The notes below the pieces were generated by a model. It saw nothing but the letters and a program-made list of their open reading frames with translations, did not search any database and was not told the DNA's origin. From positions 1 through 38,603 of IMG/VR virus record IMGVR_UViG_3300042922_000116: DNA of 38,603 bases, one strand, 5' to 3'. A program made the translations under genes and the position numbers. Every line of letters starts with the position of its first letter. Positions within the stretch are counted from its first letter, which is position 1. This document shows positions 17,040 to 26,817 of this stretch, one piece after another. The DNA comes from a virus.

Positions 17040-19376
17040 ATGGCGAGTAATGTATCCAATGCGATAGGAACGCAAAGGCAATTTTCAGGAGTCCCGCAGG
17101 ATACCTACGCGAAAAGACTAATACAGTCCGATTCTTCTTCTCAAGCTGCGGCTGCAACTCGCGGGGTAGGGATGCAACTGGCTCAATCCTTAGGAGTCCT
17201 TGGGGAGGCCATAGGAACCTTAGGATTCCAGCAGGAAAAAGATAAAGAGAAAATAGGGATCGCTAAGGCTGAGGAGATAGCCGCAGGACAAACTGAGGAG
17301 AACTGGAGAAAACTATCTGCTATTGATATGATCTCGGCCTCAGGTGCTGTGGATACTGCTGATAATCCTTATGCAATCTCTATGATCGAGAGGATGCGTG
17401 GGAAGTTCTTATCCTCTCGCGCTCGACTCTCTTATGAAACTGAGGTCATCCAAAAGGAAGGCCATTCGAAGACTGCTGATGAGGAGGTCTCTCGTTATAA
17501 CAAATATATGCAGGAACACTTTGGGACTTCCTCAGGAGCCTCCTCAGACCTTGAGGCATTTCAAAAGGGCTTTTGGGATAATCATGCGGTAGATCAGGTA
17601 GGCGTTGCAGATAAACAGATCAAATGGTCTTCTCAACAGATGGACGCAATTCGTCAAGGAGAGACCTCAGCAACCTTAAGGATCGGCTCAGAGAAGTGGG
17701 GAAATACCCCTAAGGAAGACCTAGCGGCCTCTTGGAACTCTATTATGGCAGACAATCGGATCGCTAATGCTTCCATCCCGGAACGCATACAGCAAATCAA
17801 GGGAGCCGCTCAGGACTTCGTACAGAGTACAGGAGACCATGAGAAGCTCACTTATATCTTGGATAATGTCACTATTGGGGTGGATGGGTCCGGTAAGGAA
17901 ATTAAAGCGTCCTCTGTTATTTCCCCTGAGGACTTCCGACAGGAAGCCACTATCAGAACTCGGCAGATATTCGGGGAACGCCTTCAGGGAGACCTAAAGA
18001 AACTCTCAGGTATGTCTGTACCGGAAATGAATAAGTGGTTCGAGGATACCCAAAGGGATGATCCTAAGTGGTTCGGCACGGTGGTAGATTATAGACCAGG
18101 ACTGGTTAACCAAAGGACAAAACTTGAGGAGGATCAGAAGCGAGAAGCACTCAAACTGTCAATTACTCAGCACGTTCGCAAGCAGTCCTTTGGAGTCCTT
18201 GATAGTCAACTGAAGGCATATCTCAACGGTAACACTCACGATGCCCAAGGGTTCCTTAAGGCTACTTCCTTTAGTGGTCTCCCTACGCTTGAGTATGATG
18301 TCCCTGATGAAAAAGGTGGGACAACCTCTAAGAAACACTCTTGGAAGAAAGAAGATGTCTTCAGTTTCATTGACCATCATATTCAGACTATCAAAGCTGA
18401 TGGAAGCCTAACGGATGAAGAGAAATCTGCTCAGGTTCTTCAGGTCCTCCAATGGGGTCCTGCGGAGAACTACAGGGATAGCGTGAAGTCCAGCTTAGGA
18501 ATGGCCCTGGATACCCTTACGGTTGACAAACTGAAAACCGATGGACAAGGCAAAGCAAACCTCACTCCTCAGATGCAGGATGCCTTAAGGATGTACCAAA
18601 CGGACCCTGAGGCTTCCCTTACGATCCTTGGAGAAAAGAATATATCTGACCTGGATCATCTCCAGCTTTTACTTCAGGCTGAAGGAGATGAGAGGGCTGC
18701 TGTGAGTCAGTTTGCACAGGTAAGAGATAAGCGTAAGGATAAGGATGCTGTAAAGGCAGCAAGCGGACAGGTTCAACACTATCTATCTACCGCTACAGTT
18801 ACAGGCTTTAGAGACATCTCAGGGAAGGAGCTTAGTGTAAACACTTCTATAATGTCGAATTACTCCCTGATGAAGCGTATTAAAGTCCTCGCTGAGGATA
18901 GAGTTCTTGGAGGGATGGCCCCTGATAAAGCTGTAGAGGTCGCTAAGGAAAAAGTCCGGGCAAATACTTATATCTATAAAGACACAGCGATTCCTCGGAG
19001 TATCTTTAATGGCATTGACTCTGAACACAGGATAACTGTAGGGCAGCAGGTCCTTGATTATTACGTTCAGGACTTCGCTAATCAGACCGGACTTGACTCT
19101 AAGTTTATCGCTACGGAATGGGACATAGACCGGAATGTTTTTGTTGTCTCAGGAGGTGGAGGTCATGTGAGGTATACCCTGAATGATATTGCATATAGTG
19201 GCAATTATCTCCTTCAGGAAAACTCGAAGAATCCTGGAGGCAGAAACATTGAACTCCTGGAGGCTCAGGAAGCCAATGCCATGAGGAGACCAATAACTCC
19301 TCCGGTGTCTGATGAACTCAATATAGCTGGATGGGACCCGAATGTCACTCAAGCGAATCGCGGAGATAGACCTTAG
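17040..19376 (+). CDS. Internal virion protein C, T7 gp15-like
   Basis: The 778-residue length (T7 gp15 is 747), position between gp14 and gp16, and mainly helical Gln/Lys-rich sequence identify it. The N-terminus (QRQFSGVPQDTYAKRLIQSDSS ... LAQSLGVLGEAIGTL) matches the start of this family. In T7 gp15 forms the periplasmic tunnel with gp16 for DNA ejection. GGAGG at 17030-17034 precedes the ATG. Confidence 0.88.
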   Translation: MASNVSNAIGTQRQFSGVPQDTYAKRLIQSDSSSQAAAATRGVGMQLAQSLGVLGEAIGTLGFQQEKDKEKIGIAKAEEIAAGQTEENWRKLSAIDMISASGAVDTADNPYAISMIERMRGKFLSSRARLSYETEVIQKEGHSKTADEEVSRYNKYMQEHFGTSSGASSDLEAFQKGFWDNHAVDQVGVADKQIKWSSQQMDAIRQGETSATLRIGSEKWGNTPKEDLAASWNSIMADNRIANASIPERIQQIKGAAQDFVQSTGDHEKLTYILDNVTIGVDGSGKEIKASSVISPEDFRQEATIRTRQIFGERLQGDLKKLSGMSVPEMNKWFEDTQRDDPKWFGTVVDYRPGLVNQRTKLEEDQKREALKLSITQHVRKQSFGVLDSQLKAYLNGNTHDAQGFLKATSFSGLPTLEYDVPDEKGGTTSKKHSWKKEDVFSFIDHHIQTIKADGSLTDEEKSAQVLQVLQWGPAENYRDSVKSSLGMALDTLTVDKLKTDGQGKANLTPQMQDALRMYQTDPEASLTILGEKNISDLDHLQLLLQAEGDERAAVSQFAQVRDKRKDKDAVKAASGQVQHYLSTATVTGFRDISGKELSVNTSIMSNYSLMKRIKVLAEDRVLGGMAPDKAVEVAKEKVRANTYIYKDTAIPRSIFNGIDSEHRITVGQQVLDYYVQDFANQTGLDSKFIATEWDIDRNVFVVSGGGGHVRYTLNDIAYSGNYLLQENSKNPGGRNIELLEAQEANAMRRPITPPVSDELNIAGWDPNVTQANRGDRP

Positions 19377-19388
19377 GAGGATGAATAA

Positions 19389-22300
19389 ATGGCAGATGTA
19401 ATGAAACTCCTTTCAGCCCTCTCGGGACAGGAGAGCAGCGGAGACCCTCAAGCATACAACTCCTTAGGTCTCGCTATGGGTAAATATCAATTCCAGCAGG
19501 GGACTTGGGATGGAGCTGCTAAGATGGCAAGCCGGGAGGACCTCGTAGGGGTAGACCCTCGGGAAGTCGCTGAGGTAGACCAGGACCATGTAGCAGGGAC
19601 ATACGCTAATTATCTCCTGGAGAAATCTGGAGGAGACCTTGGGTATGTTGCAGCAGCGTGGTATGCAGGGGAAACTAATGCAGATGAATATTCTAGGCAA
19701 GGCCGCTTCCCAACAGCGAGGGAAGAAGGAGACCATCCTTCAGTAGCTGAGTATGTCCAACAGGTAAAGCAGAGATATAACGATGGTTCCTATGCTCTTG
19801 ATGGTGTCTTCAATCGGTCTACTGATCCATTTGGTGCTAAAGCTCCTAGTGTCCCTACAATAGAACCTCAGCCTCAGTCATTCCTCGGGGAGACCAAAGA
19901 TAAATTCCTTGATTCTCTCTATGATTCTACTCTTGTAGGAGCCGCGAGGACTGCTTGGGTGGGGGCTTCGAGTGTAAATTCTTATGCTGATCGGTCCTTC
20001 CAGGTCTCTCAGGAAGATGTTGACTATGTAACTAAGGCACTTCCTGGAGACTTCATTGCTCAGAAGTTTGTCTTGATGAACGCGCGGAATCGGGAGCATC
20101 TTTCAAGGCTTACCTTAATGAAGCAAGAGGATGAAGCAAGGAGACAAAGGGTCGATAGTTATTCGATGGGATTGTCCAGCATCGGAACCATTGCAGGAGC
20201 CATAGCAGACCCTTTGACTTTCCTTCCGCTTGGACAAGAAGCAGTCATCTTGAAAACCTTAGGACGCTTAGGAACCTCAACAGCCTCTAAGATGGCCTTA
20301 AGTAAACTCGCTAAGTATGGAGAATTAGCAGCGACTAATGCGGCCCTTAATGTAGCCGAAAGAAAAGGTGCTGAACATTTCTCTGGGTACGAGCAGGACT
20401 ATACCTCAGCGGCTCTTATAGGAGGTGTGGCAGGTGCAGGGCTAGGGATGCTTGGAGACCTTGCACGTTCCTTTGCGAACAAGAAGGGACTCCAAAAGGT
20501 TAACGCTGCTTTACTCAATGCTGAAGATCATGCAATCCTTCAAGCTGCTGATGGTCCTTTGCCTTCCGGTGTCCCTAAGGATACCCGAGGAATACTGCAG
20601 GAACTCCATGACCCTAACTTTACTCATACCTCAGAGAATCTCTCGAAGCTGATTGAGAAAGATATGGTCTATGTAGTTTCCAAGGCAGACCTTCCGAACC
20701 TCGCGAAACGCTTAGGGGTTAACATAGAGGAAGGAGCTAAAGCGTTCCATAAGGCTGATGAAGGTTTTACTGTTATTGTAAAAGACAATCTTCCTACTAA
20801 CTATAACCTGGATAATCTTCTCGCTCATGAGATGGGTGTCCATCGTTTCAAAGAGGTAATGGGAGAAGACGCTTACAGTCAACTCATGGAGTCTGTGCGG
20901 AAGAATGTTGAGAACCCGCCTGATGAGGAATGGTTAAGAGCTATCAAAGCTGTACCTGATGGTGGTCTTGAGGAAGTTCTAGGATACTATGTAGAACATA
21001 GTGGTCTTGATAATAGTCTTCTAGGAAGTGTCAGGGGAAAGATAAACCTAGGTCTGCGAAAATTGGGACTTACTAAAGACCTCAATAATGCAGAAATCAA
21101 GGACTTTGTTAAGCGGTCACTTGATGTCCAAATTGAACAAGCTCAAGGATACCATATGATGCCTGATGGTTCTGTGGTAATGAATGGGCTTAAGTATTCC
21201 AATGCGAACCTTTTCAATCCTGAAGGAATCCTTGCGGACCAATTCGCTGCTGATACTAAGGCAATCACGCAGGGAGCCTTTCCGAAGCTCCTCAGAGGTA
21301 TTGGACAACGTATGGAGGCAGGAGGATTCGCAGGGACAATTCACGGTATCCTCTATAACTCAAAGTCTCACATGGGGCGTAAGATAGCTTCCTTGATATT
21401 CCATGATGCCCGGATGCGAGGAACAGCCGACAGCCTTGTGATGCCTGTAGAGAAAATGAAGGAGACCATAAACAACCGCTTGAGTAAATTCTATGGAGAC
21501 TTCATGGATATTCGCTCTGAGGCTCTCTTTGGGAGTTCCGCAGGGGATCGCCTTGTCAATGCTCCTAAGGTAACGAATCTCACGGCTCACCTTCTGGACT
21601 TCAATAGGCAGGTTCGGGAAGCCTTCAATGCAACCTACACGAACAACCATGCAGGTCTCACGGGACGCTCATGGTCTCCTGAGGTGATGAAGGCTGCTAA
21701 GGTTCTTAAGGACCTCCGGGAGGATATGATCGAGATAGGCAAGCGATCCTCAGAGATGTTTGGGACCCAAGGGGAGAACCTTATCGCTAAGGATTGGAAA
21801 GCTTGGGATGATGAACTATGGAGAGTCATGGATGACGATAAATGGTTAACCTTTCATAATAAATTCCCTACTGTTAAAGCTGCTGAGGACTTCCTTGCAG
21901 AATATGCCAAGCGAGCAGTCAAGCGGGACATTATGGAACAAAAGCTGCTTATCCAAAAGGTTAAGGAATGGGAAGAGTCTCAGAAACTTTGGGAGCCTAA
22001 GTATGTTTCCTGGAAGAAGGAAATGGATGCTTGGGAGACTAAGGTTGAACAGCTTGCAGCGAGAGATGAGAAGAAATATCAGACTCGCTTAAAGAAGCAT
22101 GAGGAAGCCCTTGAGGAATGGAAGCTGGACATCGCGACTGCTCCTAAAGGAACCCCTAAGCCTCCTAAACCGAAGAAACCAGAAAGACCTCCTGCTACTC
22201 CTAAACCTGAGAAACCTAAGGCTCCTAAGGAACCCGGAGACAAACCTACTCAGGTGACTCCTGAGGAACTCCAGCAGCACATTGACGAGGAAGCAAAGGG

Positions 22301-24044
22301 ATGGTCTAAAGGAATCATCGACCGGGACCATAGCAACCTTGAACTCCTTAAGGAAGGCTATCACAATGAAGGGGCTATCTCCTTTATGCGTGAGCGGCTC
22401 CCAATGGATACCTCAACTCGCCTAATGACTCCTTGGGGCGAAGAGTTCTCCTTTGATATTCACCTGCGGGATGATGACTTGGACCGCATAGTTCCTAAGA
22501 TTATCAATAGGTTCTCAGGGGAAGCAGCCTTGAAGAATGTCTTTGCGACTCCTGATGCCTTTAGGACAGCCAGAGGAACCCTTGAGAGTCAACTGCTTCA
22601 CGCTGAAGGGCAAGGAGCAATCTCTAAGTCTCAAATGGCCCGAGAGCTAGGAGCCTTCGATGATGGAATCGCTATGCTCCGAGGGACAAATAGCTCTAAG
22701 GACCCCAGGGGAGCTTGGGATGCTTTTACTCGTCTGTTTACGAACCTCAGTTATTCTCAGAATGGTTCAAACATGGGCTTTAATCAACTCGGGGAAGTTG
22801 GAGGACCGCTTGCTTATTCTGGAGGCAGAGCATTGTTTCATCTCTTCCCGGCCCTTGCGGATCATGTGAGGTCCTTGAGGAGCGGTAAGGGAATAGCTGA
22901 TGCAGTCCGTGAGGCAGAGTATAGAGCCTTTGGAGATACCTTGGAGTCTCGTATTTGGCAGCGTAGTTTTCAATCAAGGGTCTTTAAGGAAGTAACAGCC
23001 GCAGGGGACAGAATGAGATCATTGGATACCATAAACACTGGCTTTAATTTTGCTAGTCGATTGGTCTCTCAAATCAACTTGCTTCCTGTACTGACCGATA
23101 GGATGGTCCGAGGAGCGAGAGCTGATGCCATCGCGGACTCCTTAGAGTGGGCTGGAGGGAAAGAGTTTAGTAAACTCAGGAACCCCTTTAGTCCTACAAA
23201 ACTTAAAGGGGCTGGAGTGTCTCCTGAGTTAGTCCCTCAGATCAAGCAGGACCTTCAAAGGTACTTCTTGGATAGCCTTGAGTCTCCTAAGCTCTCCGAA
23301 TGGGCCGAAGCGAACTCTGAGACTTACTGGAAATGGATAAGTCTAATAGACAATCAAGGCATGAGGGCAATCCAACAGAACACCATAGGAAACAAGAATG
23401 TCCTTAAGGATGCTAACCTGTTCACAAGGATGCTCTTTCAGTTCAAAGACTTCACGCTTAAGGCAATCAATGGGCAGACCTTAAGGGCCTTGACGAGTCG
23501 AGAGATTGATGATGGTCTAGCTGCTCTGTTCTCTATGGGTACAAATACGCTTGTCTACGCAGGGTTAACCAAAGGGAGAGCAATGGCTTACTTCCCGAAT
23601 GACGAGGCCAAACAGCAGGAATACCTGGACGCTCGGCTAACTCCAGGGAAACTGGCAGGGGCCGCTCTGCTCCGTGGGGTTATCACTGGGTCGGCCTTGA
23701 GTTTTGGTATGGATGCATATGAGGCTGCTACAGGTAGTCAGTCCTTCAGGACAACTGTAGACCGTACAGCGCAGTTCAAAGGAAAACAGCAGGAAGGACT
23801 GAAGGAGCCTAAGGATGCCCTTGGGGACTCCTTAGCTCAACTTCCAGCCGCCCGAGCTTCCTTTGGGTCTGCCTATACAGGCTATAAGGTTGGCAAGAGT
23901 TACCTTGAGACCAACCAGTTAACGCAGAGGGACCTTAAGGAACTCTATAGGCTCCTTCCTCTCCAGAACTTTCTGCCGATGGTCTACATTAGCAGTATGC
24001 TTGTGGAAGAGACAGGGCTACCTAAAGACAAACTGAAGAAATAA
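19389..24044 (+). CDS. Internal virion protein D, T7 gp16-like, with lytic transglycosylase and zincin-like domains
   Basis: 1551 residues, longer than T7 gp16 (1318). Residues about 1-130 are a soluble lytic transglycosylase domain (SALSGQESSGDPQAYN with catalytic Glu15; GKYQFQQGTW; YVAAAWYAG) that opens peptidoglycan for DNA entry. Residues 133-149 carry GSYALDGVFNRSTDPFG, which recurs in the secreted protein at 32.3 kb. Around residues 470-510 is LLAHEMGVHRFKEVMGEDAY, resembling a metallopeptidase-like module of phage polyvalent proteins (HExGxH). A Lys/Pro/Glu-rich linker lies near 900-960. The C-terminal 500 residues resemble the gp16 membrane/tunnel region. GGAGG at 19376-19380 precedes the ATG. 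Confidence 0.93.
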   Translation: MADVMKLLSALSGQESSGDPQAYNSLGLAMGKYQFQQGTWDGAAKMASREDLVGVDPREVAEVDQDHVAGTYANYLLEKSGGDLGYVAAAWYAGETNADEYSRQGRFPTAREEGDHPSVAEYVQQVKQRYNDGSYALDGVFNRSTDPFGAKAPSVPTIEPQPQSFLGETKDKFLDSLYDSTLVGAARTAWVGASSVNSYADRSFQVSQEDVDYVTKALPGDFIAQKFVLMNARNREHLSRLTLMKQEDEARRQRVDSYSMGLSSIGTIAGAIADPLTFLPLGQEAVILKTLGRLGTSTASKMALSKLAKYGELAATNAALNVAERKGAEHFSGYEQDYTSAALIGGVAGAGLGMLGDLARSFANKKGLQKVNAALLNAEDHAILQAADGPLPSGVPKDTRGILQELHDPNFTHTSENLSKLIEKDMVYVVSKADLPNLAKRLGVNIEEGAKAFHKADEGFTVIVKDNLPTNYNLDNLLAHEMGVHRFKEVMGEDAYSQLMESVRKNVENPPDEEWLRAIKAVPDGGLEEVLGYYVEHSGLDNSLLGSVRGKINLGLRKLGLTKDLNNAEIKDFVKRSLDVQIEQAQGYHMMPDGSVVMNGLKYSNANLFNPEGILADQFAADTKAITQGAFPKLLRGIGQRMEAGGFAGTIHGILYNSKSHMGRKIASLIFHDARMRGTADSLVMPVEKMKETINNRLSKFYGDFMDIRSEALFGSSAGDRLVNAPKVTNLTAHLLDFNRQVREAFNATYTNNHAGLTGRSWSPEVMKAAKVLKDLREDMIEIGKRSSEMFGTQGENLIAKDWKAWDDELWRVMDDDKWLTFHNKFPTVKAAEDFLAEYAKRAVKRDIMEQKLLIQKVKEWEESQKLWEPKYVSWKKEMDAWETKVEQLAARDEKKYQTRLKKHEEALEEWKLDIATAPKGTPKPPKPKKPERPPATPKPEKPKAPKEPGDKPTQVTPEELQQHIDEEAKGWSKGIIDRDHSNLELLKEGYHNEGAISFMRERLPMDTSTRLMTPWGEEFSFDIHLRDDDLDRIVPKIINRFSGEAALKNVFATPDAFRTARGTLESQLLHAEGQGAISKSQMARELGAFDDGIAMLRGTNSSKDPRGAWDAFTRLFTNLSYSQNGSNMGFNQLGEVGGPLAYSGGRALFHLFPALADHVRSLRSGKGIADAVREAEYRAFGDTLESRIWQRSFQSRVFKEVTAAGDRMRSLDTINTGFNFASRLVSQINLLPVLTDRMVRGARADAIADSLEWAGGKEFSKLRNPFSPTKLKGAGVSPELVPQIKQDLQRYFLDSLESPKLSEWAEANSETYWKWISLIDNQGMRAIQQNTIGNKNVLKDANLFTRMLFQFKDFTLKAINGQTLRALTSREIDDGLAALFSMGTNTLVYAGLTKGRAMAYFPNDEAKQQEYLDARLTPGKLAGAALLRGVITGSALSFGMDAYEAATGSQSFRTTVDRTAQFKGKQQEGLKEPKDALGDSLAQLPAARASFGSAYTGYKVGKSYLETNQLTQRDLKELYRLLPLQNFLPMVYISSMLVEETGLPKDKLKK

Positions 24045-24060
24045 ATAAAGGACAAAGCTA

Positions 24061-24094
24061 GGGACCTCTGCGATATTGTAGAGGTCTCTTTTGC
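24061..24094 (+). terminator. Terminator between gp16-like and tail fibre genes
   Basis: The stem GACCTCTGC (24063-24071) with GTAGAGGTC (24078-24086) has a 6-base loop and is followed by TCTTTTG. It separates the internal-protein operon from the tail fibre. Confidence 0.7.
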
Positions 24095-24121
24095 GTGTCC
24101 TCCAGAAAGGTAAGTGATAAA

Positions 24122-25726
24122 TTGGCTTATGAACGCAAGGCAACAGTAACATATACCGGGGACGGTTCCCAAAAGATATTTGCGTTTCCTTTTGATTACC
24201 TAAGTTATCCCTTTGTGAAGGTCCGAATTGACGAGGATGTGCTTGTTTACGGGACCGATTATGGAGTCAATGGAAAACAAGTGGAACTCCTCACGGCTCC
24301 TGCGGTTGATGCAGTAGTTACAGTCTATAGGGAGACCTCTACGGAGCGTATGGTCGCTTGGGAGAATGCCTCAGTAATGACTGCAGGTGATATGACACTT
24401 GAGCAGGTACAACAGTTGCATTTAGCCGAGGAGACAATGGACAAGGTGCAGGACTCAGGACTCGCTTTGGACCCTTTGGATTCCAGGTGGGATGCCAGGT
24501 TCGGAATCCTTAAGAATCTTTTGGACCCTGAGAATCCTGGAGATGCTGTACCATTGAGGTATCTTGAGAGTGTCCAGGGGGCTGTTGTCACGGCAAAAAA
24601 TACTGCGGTACAAAAGGCATCTGAGGCCGCGACTTCCGCAAGTGCAGCTTTGGTGTCTGAAGGAAAAGCAAGGACCTCTGAGATAAACGCTAGTGCTTCA
24701 GAGACGGCTGCGGAGGTAGCTGAGACTGCAGCGGTCGCTGCTAAGGTTGAAGCTGTCAGTGCAAAAGATACTGTAGTTCCATTAGTTCCAACAGTTAACC
24801 AAGCTGCTCAAGACGCTGCTGCTGCTGCTGCACTTGCCGCTCAGGCTGCTCAAGACGCTGCTGCTGCGCTTGAGGGTGTAAAGGCACTTGGAGCGGTCCC
24901 TGTAGGTATGCTTGTTCCGTTCCTGGTTGAGAATGTCCCTCCAGGATATCTTCTGTTATCCGGTGTTAACCGTGTAGCATCCTTTGATCAACTATTGTAT
25001 CCAGACCTCTACGCATACCTTGGGACTGACCAGTTACCTGACTGCACCAATAAGTTTCCTGAAGGTGCTGGAGATAGGATTGCTGGAGGTGCTGTGAAGG
25101 CTTGGAGACTCCCTACTTTTGAGACGAATATAACTGGTTCGCATGGACACAATGGCACCACTCAACTGCTGAAGTACACAGCTGCAGGAGGGTCACTAAC
25201 AGTAACTGCCGGGACACTAATAACTACAGAGTGGCCTTCATTGGCTGGAGACCACAGTCACTCCTTAAGTATCCCTGCAGGTAACACTGATACTTACCTC
25301 GCCCCGGATGCCTTTGGTGTCTATTGGGCAATTAAGGCTTTTGGTGCTTTGAGTAACGAAGGGACTGCCGAGGCTGCCCAGTTGATTGCTGATGTTGCTG
25401 TGCTGAAAACACAGGAGGCATGGCAAACACCTACCTTCCTTAATGGTTGGACTCAGTTTGATTCTGTAGGACATCCTGTTAGATATTACAAAGATTCTAC
25501 AGGAATAGTACACCTCAAGGGGTTAGTTAAAGGTGGAGCCACTTCAACTGAAATCTTTAAACTTCCCAGTGGATACAGACCGTCATCTCCTCTGCTTATA
25601 TTTACTACAATGGCAGATAATGCCTTCGCCGCTGTACAGGTATCATCAGGTGGCAATGTGACACATCGCTTAGGTGGAGTTAGTTACGTTACACTCGATG
25701 GAATCTCCTTCAGAGCGGAGGGTTAA
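24122..25726 (+). CDS. Tail fibre, T7 gp17-like N-terminus with collar and distinct C-terminal domain
   Basis: The first 120 residues align with the T7 gp17 virion-binding domain (TYTGDGSQKIFAFPFDYL, FVKVRIDED, ETSTERMVAW, LEQVQQLHLAEE). An Ala-rich coiled coil follows, including an AAQDAAAAAALAAQ-type repeat. Next is a phage tail-collar segment (VGMLVPFLVENVPPGYLLLSG ... HGHNGTT ... GDHSHSLSIP). The last 100 residues (FLNGWTQF ... YYKDSTGIVHLKGLVKGG ... LPSGYRPSSPL) form the probable receptor-binding tip. TTG 24122 is chosen because it gives the same 16-residue lead to DGS as in T7; GTG 24095 is an alternative. Confidence 0.92.
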   Translation: MAYERKATVTYTGDGSQKIFAFPFDYLSYPFVKVRIDEDVLVYGTDYGVNGKQVELLTAPAVDAVVTVYRETSTERMVAWENASVMTAGDMTLEQVQQLHLAEETMDKVQDSGLALDPLDSRWDARFGILKNLLDPENPGDAVPLRYLESVQGAVVTAKNTAVQKASEAATSASAALVSEGKARTSEINASASETAAEVAETAAVAAKVEAVSAKDTVVPLVPTVNQAAQDAAAAAALAAQAAQDAAAALEGVKALGAVPVGMLVPFLVENVPPGYLLLSGVNRVASFDQLLYPDLYAYLGTDQLPDCTNKFPEGAGDRIAGGAVKAWRLPTFETNITGSHGHNGTTQLLKYTAAGGSLTVTAGTLITTEWPSLAGDHSHSLSIPAGNTDTYLAPDAFGVYWAIKAFGALSNEGTAEAAQLIADVAVLKTQEAWQTPTFLNGWTQFDSVGHPVRYYKDSTGIVHLKGLVKGGATSTEIFKLPSGYRPSSPLLIFTTMADNAFAAVQVSSGGNVTHRLGGVSYVTLDGISFRAEG

Positions 25727-25729
25727 CCA

Positions 25730-25915
25730 ATGGAATCACATGAAATCAAAACTGAATTGACCCGCATGGCCCCTCCTATAGGTGTCTCCACGGTATCTAT
25801 AGCAGGGGTCTCTCTGTCTGAGTGGGTCCTCGGGGCAACCCTCGTGTATACCCTCATTCAGATTGGATGGACAATCTATAGGATCGTCAGGCACTTCAAA
25901 GGAGGTAACAAGTGA
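25730..25915 (+). CDS. Holin, T7 gp17.5-like class II
   Basis: The 61-residue product follows the tail fibre as gene 17.5 does in T7. It has a polar N-terminus with MAPPIGVSTVSIAGVSLSEW, one clear membrane helix (VLGATLVYTLIQIGWTIY) and a basic tail (RIVRHFKGGNK), the pattern of T7-type holins. It would permeabilise the inner membrane so the amidase reaches the wall. It overlaps the next gene by GTGA. Confidence 0.82.
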   Translation: MESHEIKTELTRMAPPIGVSTVSIAGVSLSEWVLGATLVYTLIQIGWTIYRIVRHFKGGNK

Positions 25916-26157
25916 CCGAAAACAAAGACATGAGAATATGGACGATCATCTTTGTGGTCTTAGGAATTTCCGAGCAGCTTGCTAACGGTCTCCTTAAGAC
26001 CTCCTTTAGTCTCTATGACCTCCTTGCGGTCTATGGCATGGTAGCTGCTTATTATGGCTATACGTTCCATATGGCCTCCAAATGGGGTCCTCCGGGACAG
26101 CCTGTGACACGAAATCAGCAAATGACAGGAGGGAGCTATAGGAATGAACCAAATTAA
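25912..26157 (+). CDS. Two-span membrane protein of the lysis cassette, 81 aa
   Basis: The GTG at 25912 has AAAGGAGG at 25898-25905. Two hydrophobic helices (IWTIIFVVLGISEQLANGLL and LLAVYGMVAAYYGYTFHM) are followed by a polar tail. It lies between holin and amidase and overlaps both, so it could be an antiholin, second holin or lysis regulator. No family is recognised. Confidence 0.65.
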   Translation: MTENKDMRIWTIIFVVLGISEQLANGLLKTSFSLYDLLAVYGMVAAYYGYTFHMASKWGPPGQPVTRNQQMTGGSYRNEPN

Positions 26158-26629
26158 TATTAGGGAGACCTCTTTGGAATTCGGGGAGATGCTCCCACAA
26201 CCATATGTAAATCGCATTGTCATTCATCACATAGGAGACCCTCCCCGCGATGTATCCGCTAGTGAGGTGCATGGTTGGCATTTAGGTAATGGATGGGCAG
26301 GTATTGGCTATCATTATCTCATCCGCAGGGAAGGTACGATTGAGCGAGGGAGACCTGAGGAATACATTGGGTCTCATGCCCAAGGCTTCAACACAGGATC
26401 AATCGGGATAAACTTCGCAGGTAACATGGAGATCATGCCTGTTACACCTGAGCAGATCGAGAGCGGAGCTATGTTAATGGCTGATATTTGTCTGCGATAC
26501 GGTATGGTTCCTGATGGTGTCTCTGTGGTAGGGCATGGGTCCTTGATGCCTACAAGTTGTCCAGGGAAGAACCTCAGGGACCTATTGGACATCCTCAGGG
26601 GTAAAGCCGTTTGGTACACTCAGAATTAA
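26144..26629 (+). CDS. N-acetylmuramoyl-L-alanine amidase (T7 lysozyme-type)
   Basis: Amidase_2 zinc enzyme that cuts the bond between MurNAc and the stem peptide. Visible zinc ligands are His in VIHHIG, His in VVGHGSL and Cys in TSCPGKN, as in T7 lysozyme (His17, His122, Cys130). SIGINFAGNM and HYLIRREG are core strands. The 161-residue length fits T7 gp3.5 (151). T7 lysozyme also binds and inhibits T7 RNA polymerase; whether this protein does so is unknown. Here the gene sits in the late lysis cassette, not among the replication genes. Confidence 0.9.
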   Translation: MNQINIRETSLEFGEMLPQPYVNRIVIHHIGDPPRDVSASEVHGWHLGNGWAGIGYHYLIRREGTIERGRPEEYIGSHAQGFNTGSIGINFAGNMEIMPVTPEQIESGAMLMADICLRYGMVPDGVSVVGHGSLMPTSCPGKNLRDLLDILRGKAVWYTQN

Positions 26630-26658
26630 GATACTTTAATTAGAAAGGAGGCTATTTA

Positions 26659-26817
26659 ATGGAGGCTATTTCATCTTTTGCAGCTTTACTGGCAGCTACA
26701 ATCGACACTTCCTTACAGGACTCTAGGGAGAAATCCTTAGCTCTGACCAAGATCGAGGAAGCTGTGATGTGGGCCAATGCTGCAGCAACTAAACAGAGAC
26801 AAGGAGGCAATAAATGA
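26659..26817 (+). CDS. Acb2/Tad1-like hairpin protein, candidate cyclic-nucleotide sponge (anti-CBASS/Thoeris)
   Basis: AAAGGAGG at 26644-26651 precedes an ATG for 52 residues. The second half, SREKSLALTKIEEAVMWANAAA, has the signature I associate with the Acb2/Tad1 hairpin domain family: S-R-E/Q-x-S-L-A-x-T-K-L/I-E-E-A-x-M-W-A. These small phage proteins bind cyclic oligonucleotide signals made by CBASS or Thoeris and block defence. The stop overlaps the terminase small subunit start (ATGA). Family membership is strong by eye; actual sequestration is inferred. Confidence 0.75.
   Translation: MEAISSFAALLAATIDTSLQDSREKSLALTKIEEAVMWANAAATKQRQGGNK

Noticed and set aside
24800-24880. Short GCTGCT-rich repeat that could look like a microsatellite
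   Set aside because: It encodes the Ala-rich coiled coil of the tail fibre and needs no separate explanation.
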